Under the pieces are notes generated by a model that was not told where the DNA came from, did not search any database, and worked only from the letters and a program-made list of their open reading frames with translations. From positions 310,001-374,000 of the forward strand of contig NZ_JALIRP010000005.1 of NCBI RefSeq assembly GCF_022898935.1: 64,000 nt of DNA, written 5' to 3'. The position numbers and the translations under genes are program-made. Positions within the stretch are counted from its first letter, which is position 1. Every line of letters begins with the position of its first letter. The stretch comes from Paenibacillus mangrovi (GTDB lineage Bacteria > Bacillota > Bacilli > Paenibacillales > Paenibacillaceae). Shown here in pieces: positions 34,101 through 41,713 of the stretch.

Positions 34101-34268
34101 GAAGACACAGTCAAGCATATTCTGGACAGACAGAGAAGCCGATGCTCGGGAATCGGGCTGTTGAACACCCATCGACGATTAAAACAGTTTTGCGGCAGTG
34201 ATCTGAGAATTGAAAGCAGATTAGGCTCAGGAACCACCGTCTCGTTCACAATTGAAAAACAGAACTAG
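31185..34268 (+). CDS. Hybrid sensor kinase with two kinase modules and an internal receiver
   Basis: A 1027-residue membrane protein. Order: N-terminal helix (7-25); a jelly-roll galactose-binding-like extracellular domain (about 40-200: LNGEWEFYPG, VPGNWKFDD, YGFGTYRLRI); seven helices of the 7TMR-DISM type (about 212-410); HisKA with H441 in VAHELRNPLHGM; HATPase (about 540-655, with GGFGLGLSICKKLVEMHGG); a receiver (about 700-815, acceptor Asp in LIISDVTMPIMSG); then a second, LytS-type kinase (His in QAQIKPHFLINTFNAVSALS) with its own HATPase (GVGIDED, SGIGLLNTHRRL). Two complete ATPase domains in one chain suggest an internal relay. No partner regulator lies nearby. The ribosome site is weak. 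Confidence 0.9.
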   Translation: MMTTRKIWIISTLFLAILTGFRFLWLQYNSTTDYPVASQGVLDLRGWDSLNSHSLPLNGEWEFYPGTLRYQNGTFRADTHSSSRWIQVPGNWKFDDEPYGNDKYGFGTYRLRILVNPGKGNSYGIHIPSINSSSEVYINGQLLGHSGKPAESKENYSPLDVPYTTYFTLEDESEIELVIQVSNFDNFRSGGIVRSIKFGPESTLRKDLSFSRNMVWVACIAYALHVLYGFILYLVGGRDKRLIYFSLMILCVILATLLDGERLLYTWIPFTYEWSFKIIYLGMLSGGYFLHQLIKGKLPLSLRRRASLAYELLCGIAVLSVLLLPLHVVLALQELYIVLMFIPCFFLPAVMYRSTAKIDVDNIFLLLAAIASISSMIWLIIINIVHIEMISYPFDLIIAMICFSAFWFKRFFRLSEESHKLANTLKQADKQKDDFLSTVAHELRNPLHGMINISQSVSEREQDKLGMNSVNDLQMLAKVGRRMSYMLNDLLDMARLKENRISLDLIGISVHGVASSVIDMLHFMTEGKPIQLINHIPAGFPLVHADENRLNQILFNLLHNAVKYSDEGEVSVQADVQDGWASISVADMGIGMDEELLNRVFEPYEQASSDGASLRGGFGLGLSICKKLVEMHGGTLKVRSKPNEGSVFTFTLRLATEGTVDELTESLIAAAAIVSEGSRATDAQMTPYAELAHNSSSERIRLLAVDDDPVNLNVLRTIFEDETYEVVTATSGKEALTLLESGGWDLIISDVTMPIMSGYELTARIRERFSIAELPVLLLTASSQDKDIEAGFRSGANDYVTKPVNATVLKSRVRSLTNLKKTVNERLRMEAALLQAQIKPHFLINTFNAVSALSRIDTNKMDDLIEELTTYFRLGIDFENSNRAVPLDRELKLIRSYLFIQKQRFEDRLNVVWEVDDDVNICIPPLTIQPLVENAVSHGIMKRGEGGEVRIRITDLGHSVEVCVSDNGVGIDEDTVKHILDRQRSRCSGIGLLNTHRRLKQFCGSDLRIESRLGSGTTVSFTIEKQN

Positions 34269-34294
34269 GAGCCTTGAAAGTTTCCTTATATAAA

Positions 34295-34328
34295 AAGCAG
34301 CTTGCCGTTTTATTCGGCAAAGCTGCTT
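34295..34328. terminator. Bidirectional terminator
   Basis: AAGCAGCTTGCCG pairs with CGGCAAAGCTGCTT (one bulge), followed by CTTTGC. It lies between the hybrid kinase and the convergent MerR gene. Confidence 0.82.
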
Positions 34329-34333
34329 CTTTG

Positions 34334-35137
34334 CTATTCATTTTCTATAAGCATTTGAATTTGACAACTATAGGATTCGGTATCAAAAAAATCATTGTAT
34401 AGCTCCACTTCAATATAATTTTTTACTTTTAAATGATTTTGTTCGACATAGTTAAGTATTTCTCTTACACGTTCCTCTTCATTATCTTTACTATATGCTA
34501 AAGTTACATACTTCCCCTCAGGTAAAATGTTTATATTTTGATCAGCTTCTATGCTGCCATTTCCTTGAATTCCATTAAAAACATATCTTGGTTCTACATT
34601 CCCCTCTGAATTAAGGCTGTATATGATTCCTACCTCCATGGTCGTTTTCACCTTTTTATCTTGGATGATTTTGTCCAAGTCTGAATAGTAGAGCAGCTCT
34701 CTTAAACTTCCCGCTTCTTTGCAAGGGGCTGTAATGATATAACGCTTTTCCAAAAATTGAATCGATATTTGATCATTATTTAATATATTCCGGGAATACT
34801 CGACACTGTTTTTTAGGCTATCAATATTTTCGATGACCTCTTTCATCTTTTTCAAATTTTCTTCCGCTTCAATTCTTTTTAGCTGCAAGAAGCTTATTAA
34901 TTTGTCGGTGTCGCACTCTTTAAAAATTTCTTGAAGTTCTTTGATACTTGTCCCTAATGTTCGACAACCTTTGATGATATCGATATGAATAAATTGATCT
35001 AGAGAATAATATCTGTAGCCTGTTGTCTCATCGATATACTTTGGAATAAGGATCCCCATTTTGTGATAATATCTTAACGCTTTTATTGTAAGATCCTTAA
35101 TCTCGGCGACTTCCCCAATAGAAAACAGGTTTTTCAT
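34334..35137 (-). CDS. MerR-family regulator with effector-binding domain, BltR/BmrR-like
   Basis: A 267-residue regulator. Winged helix: FSIGEVAEIKDLTIKALRYY then HKMGILIPKYID and TGYRYYSLDQF, followed by a coiled-coil linker (about 75-115). A C-terminal GyrI-like effector domain at about 125-267 has the RYIITAPCKEAGSL strand and the late acidic IEVELYNDFFD. This architecture binds bulky hydrophobic or cationic drugs. AAGGAAGTG before ATG 35137 fixes the start. It is divergent from an acetyltransferase whose promoter has a BmrR-like dyad, matching the bltR-blt/bltD arrangement in B. subtilis. Confidence 0.88.
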   Translation of the reverse strand: MKNLFSIGEVAEIKDLTIKALRYYHKMGILIPKYIDETTGYRYYSLDQFIHIDIIKGCRTLGTSIKELQEIFKECDTDKLISFLQLKRIEAEENLKKMKEVIENIDSLKNSVEYSRNILNNDQISIQFLEKRYIITAPCKEAGSLRELLYYSDLDKIIQDKKVKTTMEVGIIYSLNSEGNVEPRYVFNGIQGNGSIEADQNINILPEGKYVTLAYSKDNEEERVREILNYVEQNHLKVKNYIEVELYNDFFDTESYSCQIQMLIENE

Positions 35138-35176
35138 TCGAATCACTTCCTTTTATGTTCTCTCCTTACCCTGCCC

Positions 35177-35207
35177 TTGACTCTTCCCTTAGGGGACATC
35201 CTATTAT
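35177..35207 (+). promoter_or_regulatory. MerR/BltR-type promoter of the acetyltransferase gene
   Basis: TTGACT (35177-35182), a 19-base spacer and TATTAT (35202-35207). The spacer contains the dyad TTCCCTTAGGGGA, close to the CTCCCCTNAGGGGAG-type sites of BmrR, BltR and TipA promoters. The over-long spacer fits activation by the divergent MerR protein. Confidence 0.75.
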
Positions 35208-35250
35208 ACATGATAAGGTTAGTAGTCATATGAAAGGGATGTGTATAAAC

Positions 35251-35901
35251 ATGGATAAAGTTATATATAGAGAACTGGTTCAAGCAGATTATGACCGCGT
35301 AAAACATTTAATTAACGAGGCATTTGGCCTTCATGAATTGATTAAAGATCCAAAATTTTTGGATAACGTATTAAACATTTATCTGCAAAGTTGCATTTTA
35401 TCTAGCTCATTTAGCAAAGTAGCCGTAAAAGACAATAAGGTCATTGGTATTATTCTGGGGGATGCGAAAAAGGACAAAAATCGTTTGAGGAAAGCTCATA
35501 ATACTTTGAGTATTACCTGTTCACTACTTAAAGTAACCATAGCTAATAAGGAGAATAAAAAAGCTATTAAAGAATTTTTTAAGATCCAAGAAACGTATAA
35601 AGAGATTATCCAAGGGAAACAAGATGATTTCCAAGGCTGCATAGAGTTATTCATTGTATCCGAGGAATCTAGAGGTCTTGGGGTTGGAAAAGCTTTGATC
35701 CAGCATTTGTCTAATTATATGAAAGATATGGATGTAGAATCTATATATCTATATACAGACAATCGATGCAACTTTGGATTTTATGAGAGTCAAAACTTTA
35801 AACGGCTAAATGAAAAAGAAATCAATCTGGAATCAGTCCAAACAGAACTTAATGTTTTTCTATACGGATATCATTTTGCTAATGGCACGTCCACTCAGTA
35901 A
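35251..35901 (+). CDS. GNAT-family N-acetyltransferase
   Basis: A 216-residue acetyl-CoA-dependent acetyltransferase. The GNAT core has FSKVAVKDNKVIGIILGD (motif C/D) and the acetyl-CoA loop SEESRGLGVGKALIQHL near 157-173, then YLYTDNRCNFGFYESQNFKR. An insertion of about 45 residues (roughly 80-130, Lys/Asn-rich) separates the two halves. The first in-frame ATG (35155) lies upstream of the promoter, so the start is placed at 35251, where AAAGGGA lies upstream. Given the BltR-like promoter it may acetylate a polyamine or a drug. Confidence 0.85.
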   Translation: MDKVIYRELVQADYDRVKHLINEAFGLHELIKDPKFLDNVLNIYLQSCILSSSFSKVAVKDNKVIGIILGDAKKDKNRLRKAHNTLSITCSLLKVTIANKENKKAIKEFFKIQETYKEIIQGKQDDFQGCIELFIVSEESRGLGVGKALIQHLSNYMKDMDVESIYLYTDNRCNFGFYESQNFKRLNEKEINLESVQTELNVFLYGYHFANGTSTQ

Positions 35902-35916
35902 CGGCAAGTATTGACG

Positions 35917-35946
35917 AAAGGGCCATCCTTTACAGGATAGCCCTTT
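35917..35946. terminator. Bidirectional terminator after the acetyltransferase gene
   Basis: AAAGGGC-n-ATCCT-loop-AGGAT-n-GCCCTTT followed by CTTTTTC on the plus strand. Confidence 0.85.
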
Positions 35947-35991
35947 CTTTTTCTTGAAATTAGGAGCTGAGTAAACAGTTCCTTTGCCGCT

Positions 35992-36372
35992 TTAAAATGG
36001 TTTTCTATAGACCTTGATGATACGAGTACCGGCTTTTATAAGCCTTTGCGCCTGTGCTTGGTTGATTCGGACTAAGACGGATACGTCAGTCGAGTTTTCC
36101 ACGTCGAAGACCTTGAAAATTTGTCCACCGGCAAACAATACGCCTTTCAACTCGACCTTCGTTGTGCTAGTAGGCTTTGGATCAAAGTTCTGAAATTTCG
36201 TACGCATTACCCCAGCACGAATGAGTGCTGCTGCTTGTTGCGCGGTCGTCCGCACGCCAAATACAGGATCAATTTCAACTCCGGTTGTTTTCGCCTCGAC
36301 CTCGACAATCAGAAAAAAACGATTGTTTATCTTAGCTATACTATTCGCCCCGATGGTTATCGGTTGAGCCAT
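35992..36372 (-). CDS. Hypothetical protein with an internal duplication
   Basis: I do not recognise this 126-residue protein. It is predicted soluble, mixed alpha/beta and basic. Two segments resemble each other: AQQAAALIRAGVMRTKF (about 42-58) and QAQAQRLIKAGTRIIKVYRK (about 104-123). Each follows a strand pair, so the protein is probably a tandem repeat of a 60-residue unit. TTAGGAGGTGATGG is a very strong ribosome site, supporting real expression. No signal peptide, Cys or metal motif is present. It is monocistronic between a terminator and a divergent kinase gene. Confidence 0.75.
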   Translation of the reverse strand: MAQPITIGANSIAKINNRFFLIVEVEAKTTGVEIDPVFGVRTTAQQAAALIRAGVMRTKFQNFDPKPTSTTKVELKGVLFAGGQIFKVFDVENSTDVSVLVRINQAQAQRLIKAGTRIIKVYRKPF

Positions 36373-36577
36373 GTTCCATCACCTCCTAATACTCACCGTA
36401 TGCTAGGATGTAACTGAGGGAACTCTATATTCATCTAACTCACCGTTTAGCATCAAGCCCCTTTTACGAGAGACCGTTCTCATTACAACATTCCAGAAAT
36501 ACACTCCCAAAGATCTTTACAACAAGGATGGAATATATATACTTAGAATCAAATCCTTATTAAGGTAGGGATCGCCC

Positions 36578-38389
36578 ATGGATAAAGAGACTCTTCGAAC
36601 CAATCTAAGTCAAGAACATATCTTCATGATGCTTCAGTCTCTTGTCGAAACTACGACGGACGCGATTTCTATTCGGGACATACAGGGGAATATACTTCTC
36701 GTAAATAGTGTCTTTGAAAAGATTTATGGCTGGACCTATCAAGATCTGATCAATGACCCCTATTGTCTGGTACCTGAAACATTAATAAGCGAGACCAAAG
36801 AGATATTCCATCCGATTAAATTCTTTGGAGAGAACATCTCGGGATATGAGACTGTACGTAAACGAAAAGATGGTACGATGATTCAGGTATCCCTAACAGC
36901 TTCCCCAATACGAGATTCAGGAGGGAATATCGTCGGCACTTCTGTAATTGCTAGGGATGTTACAGAACGCAAAAAGGCCGAAGAAGCTTTGCTGGAAAGT
37001 GAAGCTAAATACCGGATATTAGTAGAAAATACAAACGACATTATAAGCACCTATGATCTGAACATGAAAAAAACATTCGTATCTCCTTCCGTAGAGCTTC
37101 ACTTGGGATACACTCCGAATGAATATCTTCAGGCGCATATTTTCGACCTTATTCACCCTGATGATGTAAAAACAATTGTAGATCAATATCAATCCATCAC
37201 TACCCATAAAAAAAATGTTCAAATGGAAGTCAGATTAAAACATAGAAATGGATCTTGGGTGTATTTGGAGTCGCGTTGTGTGCCGATTCTTTCTGAGAAC
37301 GCTGAGATCGAAAGCTATCTGGTCGTTTCACGCAATATCACAGAACGAAAAAGAGCCGAAGAAGCTTTGCGTAAGAGTGAAGAACAATACAGGTTCATTG
37401 CTGAAAATACAGTAGACTTCATTTCTGTGATTGATACGAATGGCGATACAACGTACAGTTCTCCATCACATCTGAAAAAGCTAGGTAAGGATAGAGTTAA
37501 CTTTAAAAATATCCATCCTGACGATGCTCCTACCGTCTGTGAACGTTTTTCTTACATGCTTCAATCGAAAACCCCCATTACCTGTGTATATCGATATAAA
37601 CTTGAAAATGGTGATTGGATTTATTTGGAATCGAGGGGAATGCCTTTTCTCAATAGCGATGGCGAATGTCAACACTTTTTCAACGTTACACGCGATGTTA
37701 CGGAGAGGAAACAAAACGAAGAACTTCTCCTGAGAACAGAAAAGCTGTCCGTCATTGGAGAATTGGCTGCAAGTATAGCGCACGAAATAAGAAATCCTCT
37801 TACCTCACTAAAAGGCTTTATTCAGTATTTACAACCCTTAATTTCGAAAAATTCTGCTTTTACTGACATTATGCTCTCTGAGCTAGATCGAATCAACTTT
37901 ATCGTAAGTGAGCTGCTTGTCTTGGCGAAGCCACAAAATCTCCATGTAAAATCGGTTCTTTTGCATAGTATCATCGAAAACGTTGTAAAGTTTCTTGAGT
38001 CTGAAGCTAATTTAAAGAGTATTGAAATCAATACAAAATTTCCGAGCACACCCGTTACGATCAATTGTGAAGAAAATCAATTAAAACAAGTATTCATCAA
38101 CATCATGAAGAACTCCCTGGATGCCATCTCAGCAAATGGCGAAATTAGTATTCAAACCAAACTTCTAAGTGACAACCAAGTCCTTATTCGCTTTTCGGAT
38201 AACGGCTGCGGCATGTCACAGGAGCTGCTTTCCAGACTTGGGGAACCTTTTTATACGACAAAAGAAAAGGGAACAGGACTCGGTTTACTGATCAGTAACA
38301 AAATCATTAAAGACCATCAAGGCAGTATCAACATCACAAGTGAAATCAATAAGGGAACAATCGTAGATATCACTTTACCTAGTTCATAA
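36578..38389 (+). CDS. Cytosolic sensor kinase with three PAS domains, KinA/KinE-like
   Basis: A 603-residue soluble kinase. Three PAS/PAC units lie at about 14-133, 142-259 and 267-385, each closing with a RDVTERK- or RNITERK-type linker. HisKA has IAHEIRNPLTSLKGFIQYLQ at about 400-419, then HATPase with INIMKNSLDAISANG, DNGCGM and GTGLGL. There is no membrane segment. This is the KinA-type architecture of Bacillus sporulation initiation. No regulator gene is adjacent, so phosphotransfer to Spo0F is plausible. It is AT-rich, like the nearby MerR and GNAT genes. Confidence 0.9.
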   Translation: MDKETLRTNLSQEHIFMMLQSLVETTTDAISIRDIQGNILLVNSVFEKIYGWTYQDLINDPYCLVPETLISETKEIFHPIKFFGENISGYETVRKRKDGTMIQVSLTASPIRDSGGNIVGTSVIARDVTERKKAEEALLESEAKYRILVENTNDIISTYDLNMKKTFVSPSVELHLGYTPNEYLQAHIFDLIHPDDVKTIVDQYQSITTHKKNVQMEVRLKHRNGSWVYLESRCVPILSENAEIESYLVVSRNITERKRAEEALRKSEEQYRFIAENTVDFISVIDTNGDTTYSSPSHLKKLGKDRVNFKNIHPDDAPTVCERFSYMLQSKTPITCVYRYKLENGDWIYLESRGMPFLNSDGECQHFFNVTRDVTERKQNEELLLRTEKLSVIGELAASIAHEIRNPLTSLKGFIQYLQPLISKNSAFTDIMLSELDRINFIVSELLVLAKPQNLHVKSVLLHSIIENVVKFLESEANLKSIEINTKFPSTPVTINCEENQLKQVFINIMKNSLDAISANGEISIQTKLLSDNQVLIRFSDNGCGMSQELLSRLGEPFYTTKEKGTGLGLLISNKIIKDHQGSINITSEINKGTIVDITLPSS

Positions 38390-38403
38390 TTATGTTTAAG
38401 CGA

Positions 38404-38431
38404 AAAGCCGAAGGGACAACCCTTCGGCTTT
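38404..38431. terminator. Perfect bidirectional terminator
   Basis: A 12-bp stem, AAAGCCGAAGGG/CCCTTCGGCTTT, with a four-base loop, followed by ATTTATT. It overlaps the 3' end of the convergent membrane-protein gene. Confidence 0.88.
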
Positions 38432-39044
38432 ATTTATTCTCAACTACATTTTCTACGGAATTAGGATCTTTACGCGCTTTATAGAACAGATATAAGACTC
38501 CGCCGATAGCGCCCGTTGTTCCGCAGATGATATCAAACATCGTGTCCGTTAAACTGCCATTTTGCGAAGTAAGTCCAAATAAATGGTCGGATGTAAACTC
38601 ATAAATTTCCCACACTCCAGCCATGGCAACAGCGAAGTAGAAGGAGAACCAGATGATGATGTTGGCGGGCAGACCGCTCAGCCCTTTACGCTTAGCCATC
38701 TTGTTCAAGATAAATTGTCCTGTGAAGAATAGAATAACGCCAGACAGCAGATGTTCCATCTTATCTAAATGAGGGATAAAAGCATACATACCGAATAAGT
38801 TGGCGACCATCATCGTGATCGCGATAAAGATCAGCACCCAGAATCGCAGCGTGGGAGGCAAGTCACTCTTGGTCCATGCGGTTAAGCCCCTGAAGAGCAG
38901 CAGGACGATAATGATGAGACCCGCTTGAAAACATTTGCCGTAAGCTCCAGTCACGCCAAAATAAATAATTGATATTCCGCATATGACGTACAGAACAATT
39001 TCAAAAACATCATTAAACCTATGCTTTCTAGAAGTGTTTTGCAT
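38430..39044 (-). CDS. YjdF/DUF2238-like integral membrane protein
   Basis: A 204-residue protein with six predicted helices. Conserved polar marks inside the membrane are HLDKMEHLLSGVILFF (residues about 91-106), VWEIYEFTSDH and TMFDIICGTTGAIGG, the set seen in YjdF/DUF2238 proteins. The conserved His, Glu and Asp could line a channel or an active site, but the family's function is unknown to me. Monocistronic. Confidence 0.75.
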   Translation of the reverse strand: MQNTSRKHRFNDVFEIVLYVICGISIIYFGVTGAYGKCFQAGLIIIVLLLFRGLTAWTKSDLPPTLRFWVLIFIAITMMVANLFGMYAFIPHLDKMEHLLSGVILFFTGQFILNKMAKRKGLSGLPANIIIWFSFYFAVAMAGVWEIYEFTSDHLFGLTSQNGSLTDTMFDIICGTTGAIGGVLYLFYKARKDPNSVENVVENK

Positions 39045-39315
39045 AACAGTTCCTTTCTTCTGGTTGTGTTATTAAAATCTTATCCCAGGCTATTGAGATC
39101 GGTCAAACCTAACGACTAATGAGTATTATTAGCAAGCTGATCCATAGCTATCCAAATTAAGGATTCACAGCAACAGTACCTATTTGAAATAAGAAAGGAA
39201 CTATGCCTATGCTGCATGCTGCGCTTAGACTATAGTTCCTCTTCTCAAAATTTTTCGCGATCACACTTATGGTACGGTTCAGCTTAAAGGGGCTACCGGC
39301 GACAAATCCACTTGA
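39045..39315. other. Intergenic region between selO and the DUF2238-like gene
   Basis: Apart from the terminator at 39196-39240 I see only the AT-rich upstream region of the membrane-protein gene, without a clear promoter. Confidence 0.5.
39196..39240 (-). terminator. Terminator of selO
   Basis: AGGAACTAT/ATAGTTCCT, 9 bp, around a long loop that contains GCATGC. On the minus strand it is followed by TTCTTATTTC. It lies about 75 bases after the stop codon. Confidence 0.65.
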
Positions 39316-40779
39316 TCACGTACCGCAATAAGTCCGGTAAGGCTTTGTCGACGCAGGCAATGTGCAGTATTCATCCTGTATGGCGGAGTACCCGTACGGG
39401 TCGGATAGAACAGTGAGCAGCCGTTCCATCACGCTGTAGTCTTCCTGTTCCGTTGCAGCTTCCAGTGCCGCTTCGACCCGGTGATTCCTTGGGATTACTG
39501 CAGGATTGCTGCTTCGCATCAGCTGTTTCGAGGAGGCTTCTGATTCTTGCTGTCTGCCGAGTCTCGACTTCCAGCGCTCATGCCACTGGACGAACTCTGC
39601 ATCTTCAAACAGATCCGTATCCTCGATTGTATCCAAGGTTAATGCGCGGAAGGTATTGGTATAGTCCGCATGATTTTTCTCCATCAGGCGGAGGAGGGCG
39701 TTACTAAGCTCTTCATCCTCTGCTTCTGCGTTAAAAATCCCCAGCTTGGCCCTCATGCCCTCAAGCCAATTCGCTTGATACAAATCCATAAAACCGGAGA
39801 TTTTGTCCTGAGCCAGCCGGACAGCTTGCTCCTGATCATCATGCAAAAGCGGTAAAAGCGTCTCAGCGAATCGTGCAAGATTCCATCCGGCAATGTACGG
39901 CTGATTACCATAAGCATAGCGGCCTTGCGAATCAATAGAGCTGAATACCGTTTCGGGATTATAGGTATCCATGAAGGCGCAAGGACCATAATCGATCGTT
40001 TCGCCGCTAATGGTCATGTTGTCGGTGTTCATCACGCCATGAATAAAGCCAGCCAGCTGCCATTTGGCAATAAGCGAAGCCTGACGCTTGATCACTTCCT
40101 CAAGCAGCCCAAGATATCGGTTCTCACCCGCTTCAACGTCTGGATAATGGCGCTCTAATGTATAGTCAGCAAGGATGCGAAGGTCCTGGGCGGTACCGAA
40201 TTGTGCAACGTATTGAAAGGTACCAACACGTATATGACTGGCAGCTACACGTGTCAGAACGGCGCCCGGAAGCTCTTTTTCACGGATTATGGACTGCCCC
40301 GTTGTCACGACGGCAAGACTACGAGTGGTCGGAATGCCAAGCGCATGCATGGCTTCGCTGATAATGTATTCGCGCAGCATCGGTCCAAGGGCAGCTCGCC
40401 CATCCCCTCCACGTGAGTATGGCGTTCTGCCTGGACCCTTCAGCTGAATATCCACCCTCTCGCCTTGAGGTGAAATCTGCTCACCTAGCAGCACAGCTCG
40501 GCCGTCCCCTAACATGTTAAAGTATCCGAATTGATGCCCCGCATAAGCTTGAGCTAGAGGTATGGCCCCTTCTGGCACTTGATTCCCAGCAAGCACGGCT
40601 ATGCCATCTTCGCTTTGCAGCGCCTGAACACTCAAACCAAGAGATGCTGCCAACGGATGATTGAGAATGATCAACTTTGGCGAACGTACAGGAGTCGGCT
40701 CAATACGGGAAAAAAATGATTCCGGCAGACGGGCATAGCTATTGTCGAAGTTCCATCCTGTTTCTTTATGCTTTGTCAT
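39316..40779 (-). CDS. selO: Protein adenylyltransferase SelO/YdiU
   Basis: A 487-residue pseudokinase-fold enzyme that transfers AMP from ATP to protein hydroxyls. The N-terminus [19 protein letters not shown] is diagnostic, and [20 protein letters not shown] and [20 protein letters not shown] form the nucleotide site with catalytic Lys and Asp. [22 protein letters not shown] carries the conserved D-N and D-Y-G metal ligands (in two parts: [10 protein letters not shown] and DYGPCAF). The C-terminus YRTYCGT keeps the Cys that is Sec in animal SelO. Its reported roles concern redox homeostasis. Monocistronic. Confidence 0.95.
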   Translation of the reverse strand: MTKHKETGWNFDNSYARLPESFFSRIEPTPVRSPKLIILNHPLAASLGLSVQALQSEDGIAVLAGNQVPEGAIPLAQAYAGHQFGYFNMLGDGRAVLLGEQISPQGERVDIQLKGPGRTPYSRGGDGRAALGPMLREYIISEAMHALGIPTTRSLAVVTTGQSIIREKELPGAVLTRVAASHIRVGTFQYVAQFGTAQDLRILADYTLERHYPDVEAGENRYLGLLEEVIKRQASLIAKWQLAGFIHGVMNTDNMTISGETIDYGPCAFMDTYNPETVFSSIDSQGRYAYGNQPYIAGWNLARFAETLLPLLHDDQEQAVRLAQDKISGFMDLYQANWLEGMRAKLGIFNAEAEDEELSNALLRLMEKNHADYTNTFRALTLDTIEDTDLFEDAEFVQWHERWKSRLGRQQESEASSKQLMRSSNPAVIPRNHRVEAALEAATEQEDYSVMERLLTVLSDPYGYSAIQDEYCTLPASTKPYRTYCGT

Positions 40780-40989
40780 AGACTCTCCTTATTTCTTGTG
40801 GCTTGTAATATCCTTGTGATGTCTCATCGCTTTTTTAATGTCCACTTCTTCCCATTATTATACCGTTTCCGGCAGGACGGCGGCACAGAAGTCATGTTTT
40901 TCGCAGCTTACAGGTTCGTGTTCATCTTCAAATCAGGCTATAATTGATAAATAAAAGGACACCCGAATATATGTAGGAGTTGAAAGCAA

Positions 40990-41661
40990 TTGGCTAAATC
41001 CATAGTAGAGAAGCTTGGCTTACAAAAGTACAAGCGAGTGGCGATATTGAACCAGCCTGAAGGAAAGGATTATTTTTCGGAGCTGACAGGCTATGATACC
41101 ACGCTCAAGGAAAGTGCGTATGATCTCATATTTGCTTTTGTGCTGGATCTGGAGTCATTAAAGCAACTTGTTAATCGTGTAATTGAAGGGCAGCACCTTC
41201 ATAACAATGGATACCTCTTTGCGGCATATCCCAAAAAAGGGAATAAAGTATATGCCACGTTTATCCACCGCGATGATCTGCTTGAAGGTGTAGGCAGCGA
41301 TGAGGAAGGATATATCGGGACAAGCAATATTAAATTTGCGCGCATGGTTGGACTGGACGATGTCTTTACCGTTGTCGGCTTCAAAGAAGATGCTAAGGGC
41401 AAAGGCCAAACTTCTTCCAAACCAAGCCAGTGTGTAGATGATTATATTTCATGGATTCCTAGTGTGGAAAAAGATTTGGAAGATACGCCAGAGCTGCTTG
41501 CATTCTACCAATCGCTTACCCCAGGGTACCGTAAAGATTGGGCGCGTTATGTGTACAGTGCCAAACAGGAGGCGACAAAAGCAAAACGCCGGGAAGAAAT
41601 GAAGATGATTCTTCAGGCAGGCTATAAGAGCCGCGAACTATATCGTCAAGATCATTCATAA
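40990..41661 (+). CDS. YdeI/OmdA-family protein, TTG start
   Basis: A 223-residue cytoplasmic protein. The N-terminal half is unfamiliar (alpha/beta; YDLIFAFVLDLESLKQLV). The C-terminal part matches the YdeI/OmpD-associated domain: LLAFYQSLTPGYRKDWARYV then YSAKQEATKAKRREEM. The start is TTG, supported by AGGAG ten bases upstream (GTAGGAGTTGAAAGCAA); an ATG start would lose conserved residues. YdeI-type proteins are linked to peptide and polymyxin tolerance in enterics, but the function here is unproven. Monocistronic. Confidence 0.82.
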   Translation: MAKSIVEKLGLQKYKRVAILNQPEGKDYFSELTGYDTTLKESAYDLIFAFVLDLESLKQLVNRVIEGQHLHNNGYLFAAYPKKGNKVYATFIHRDDLLEGVGSDEEGYIGTSNIKFARMVGLDDVFTVVGFKEDAKGKGQTSSKPSQCVDDYISWIPSVEKDLEDTPELLAFYQSLTPGYRKDWARYVYSAKQEATKAKRREEMKMILQAGYKSRELYRQDHS

Positions 41662-41671
41662 CCCAGAGAAT

Positions 41672-41704
41672 AATAACCTCCACCCCCATAGGCTGGAGGT
41701 TATT
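41672..41704. terminator. Perfect bidirectional terminator
   Basis: 11-bp stem AATAACCTCCA/TGGAGGTTATT followed by TTG, between convergent genes. Confidence 0.85.
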
Positions 41705-41713
41705 TTGTGGACC

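Noticed and set aside
35155..35250. N-terminal extension of the acetyltransferase frame
   Set aside because: It would start upstream of the promoter that drives the gene; the conserved domain starts at 35251.
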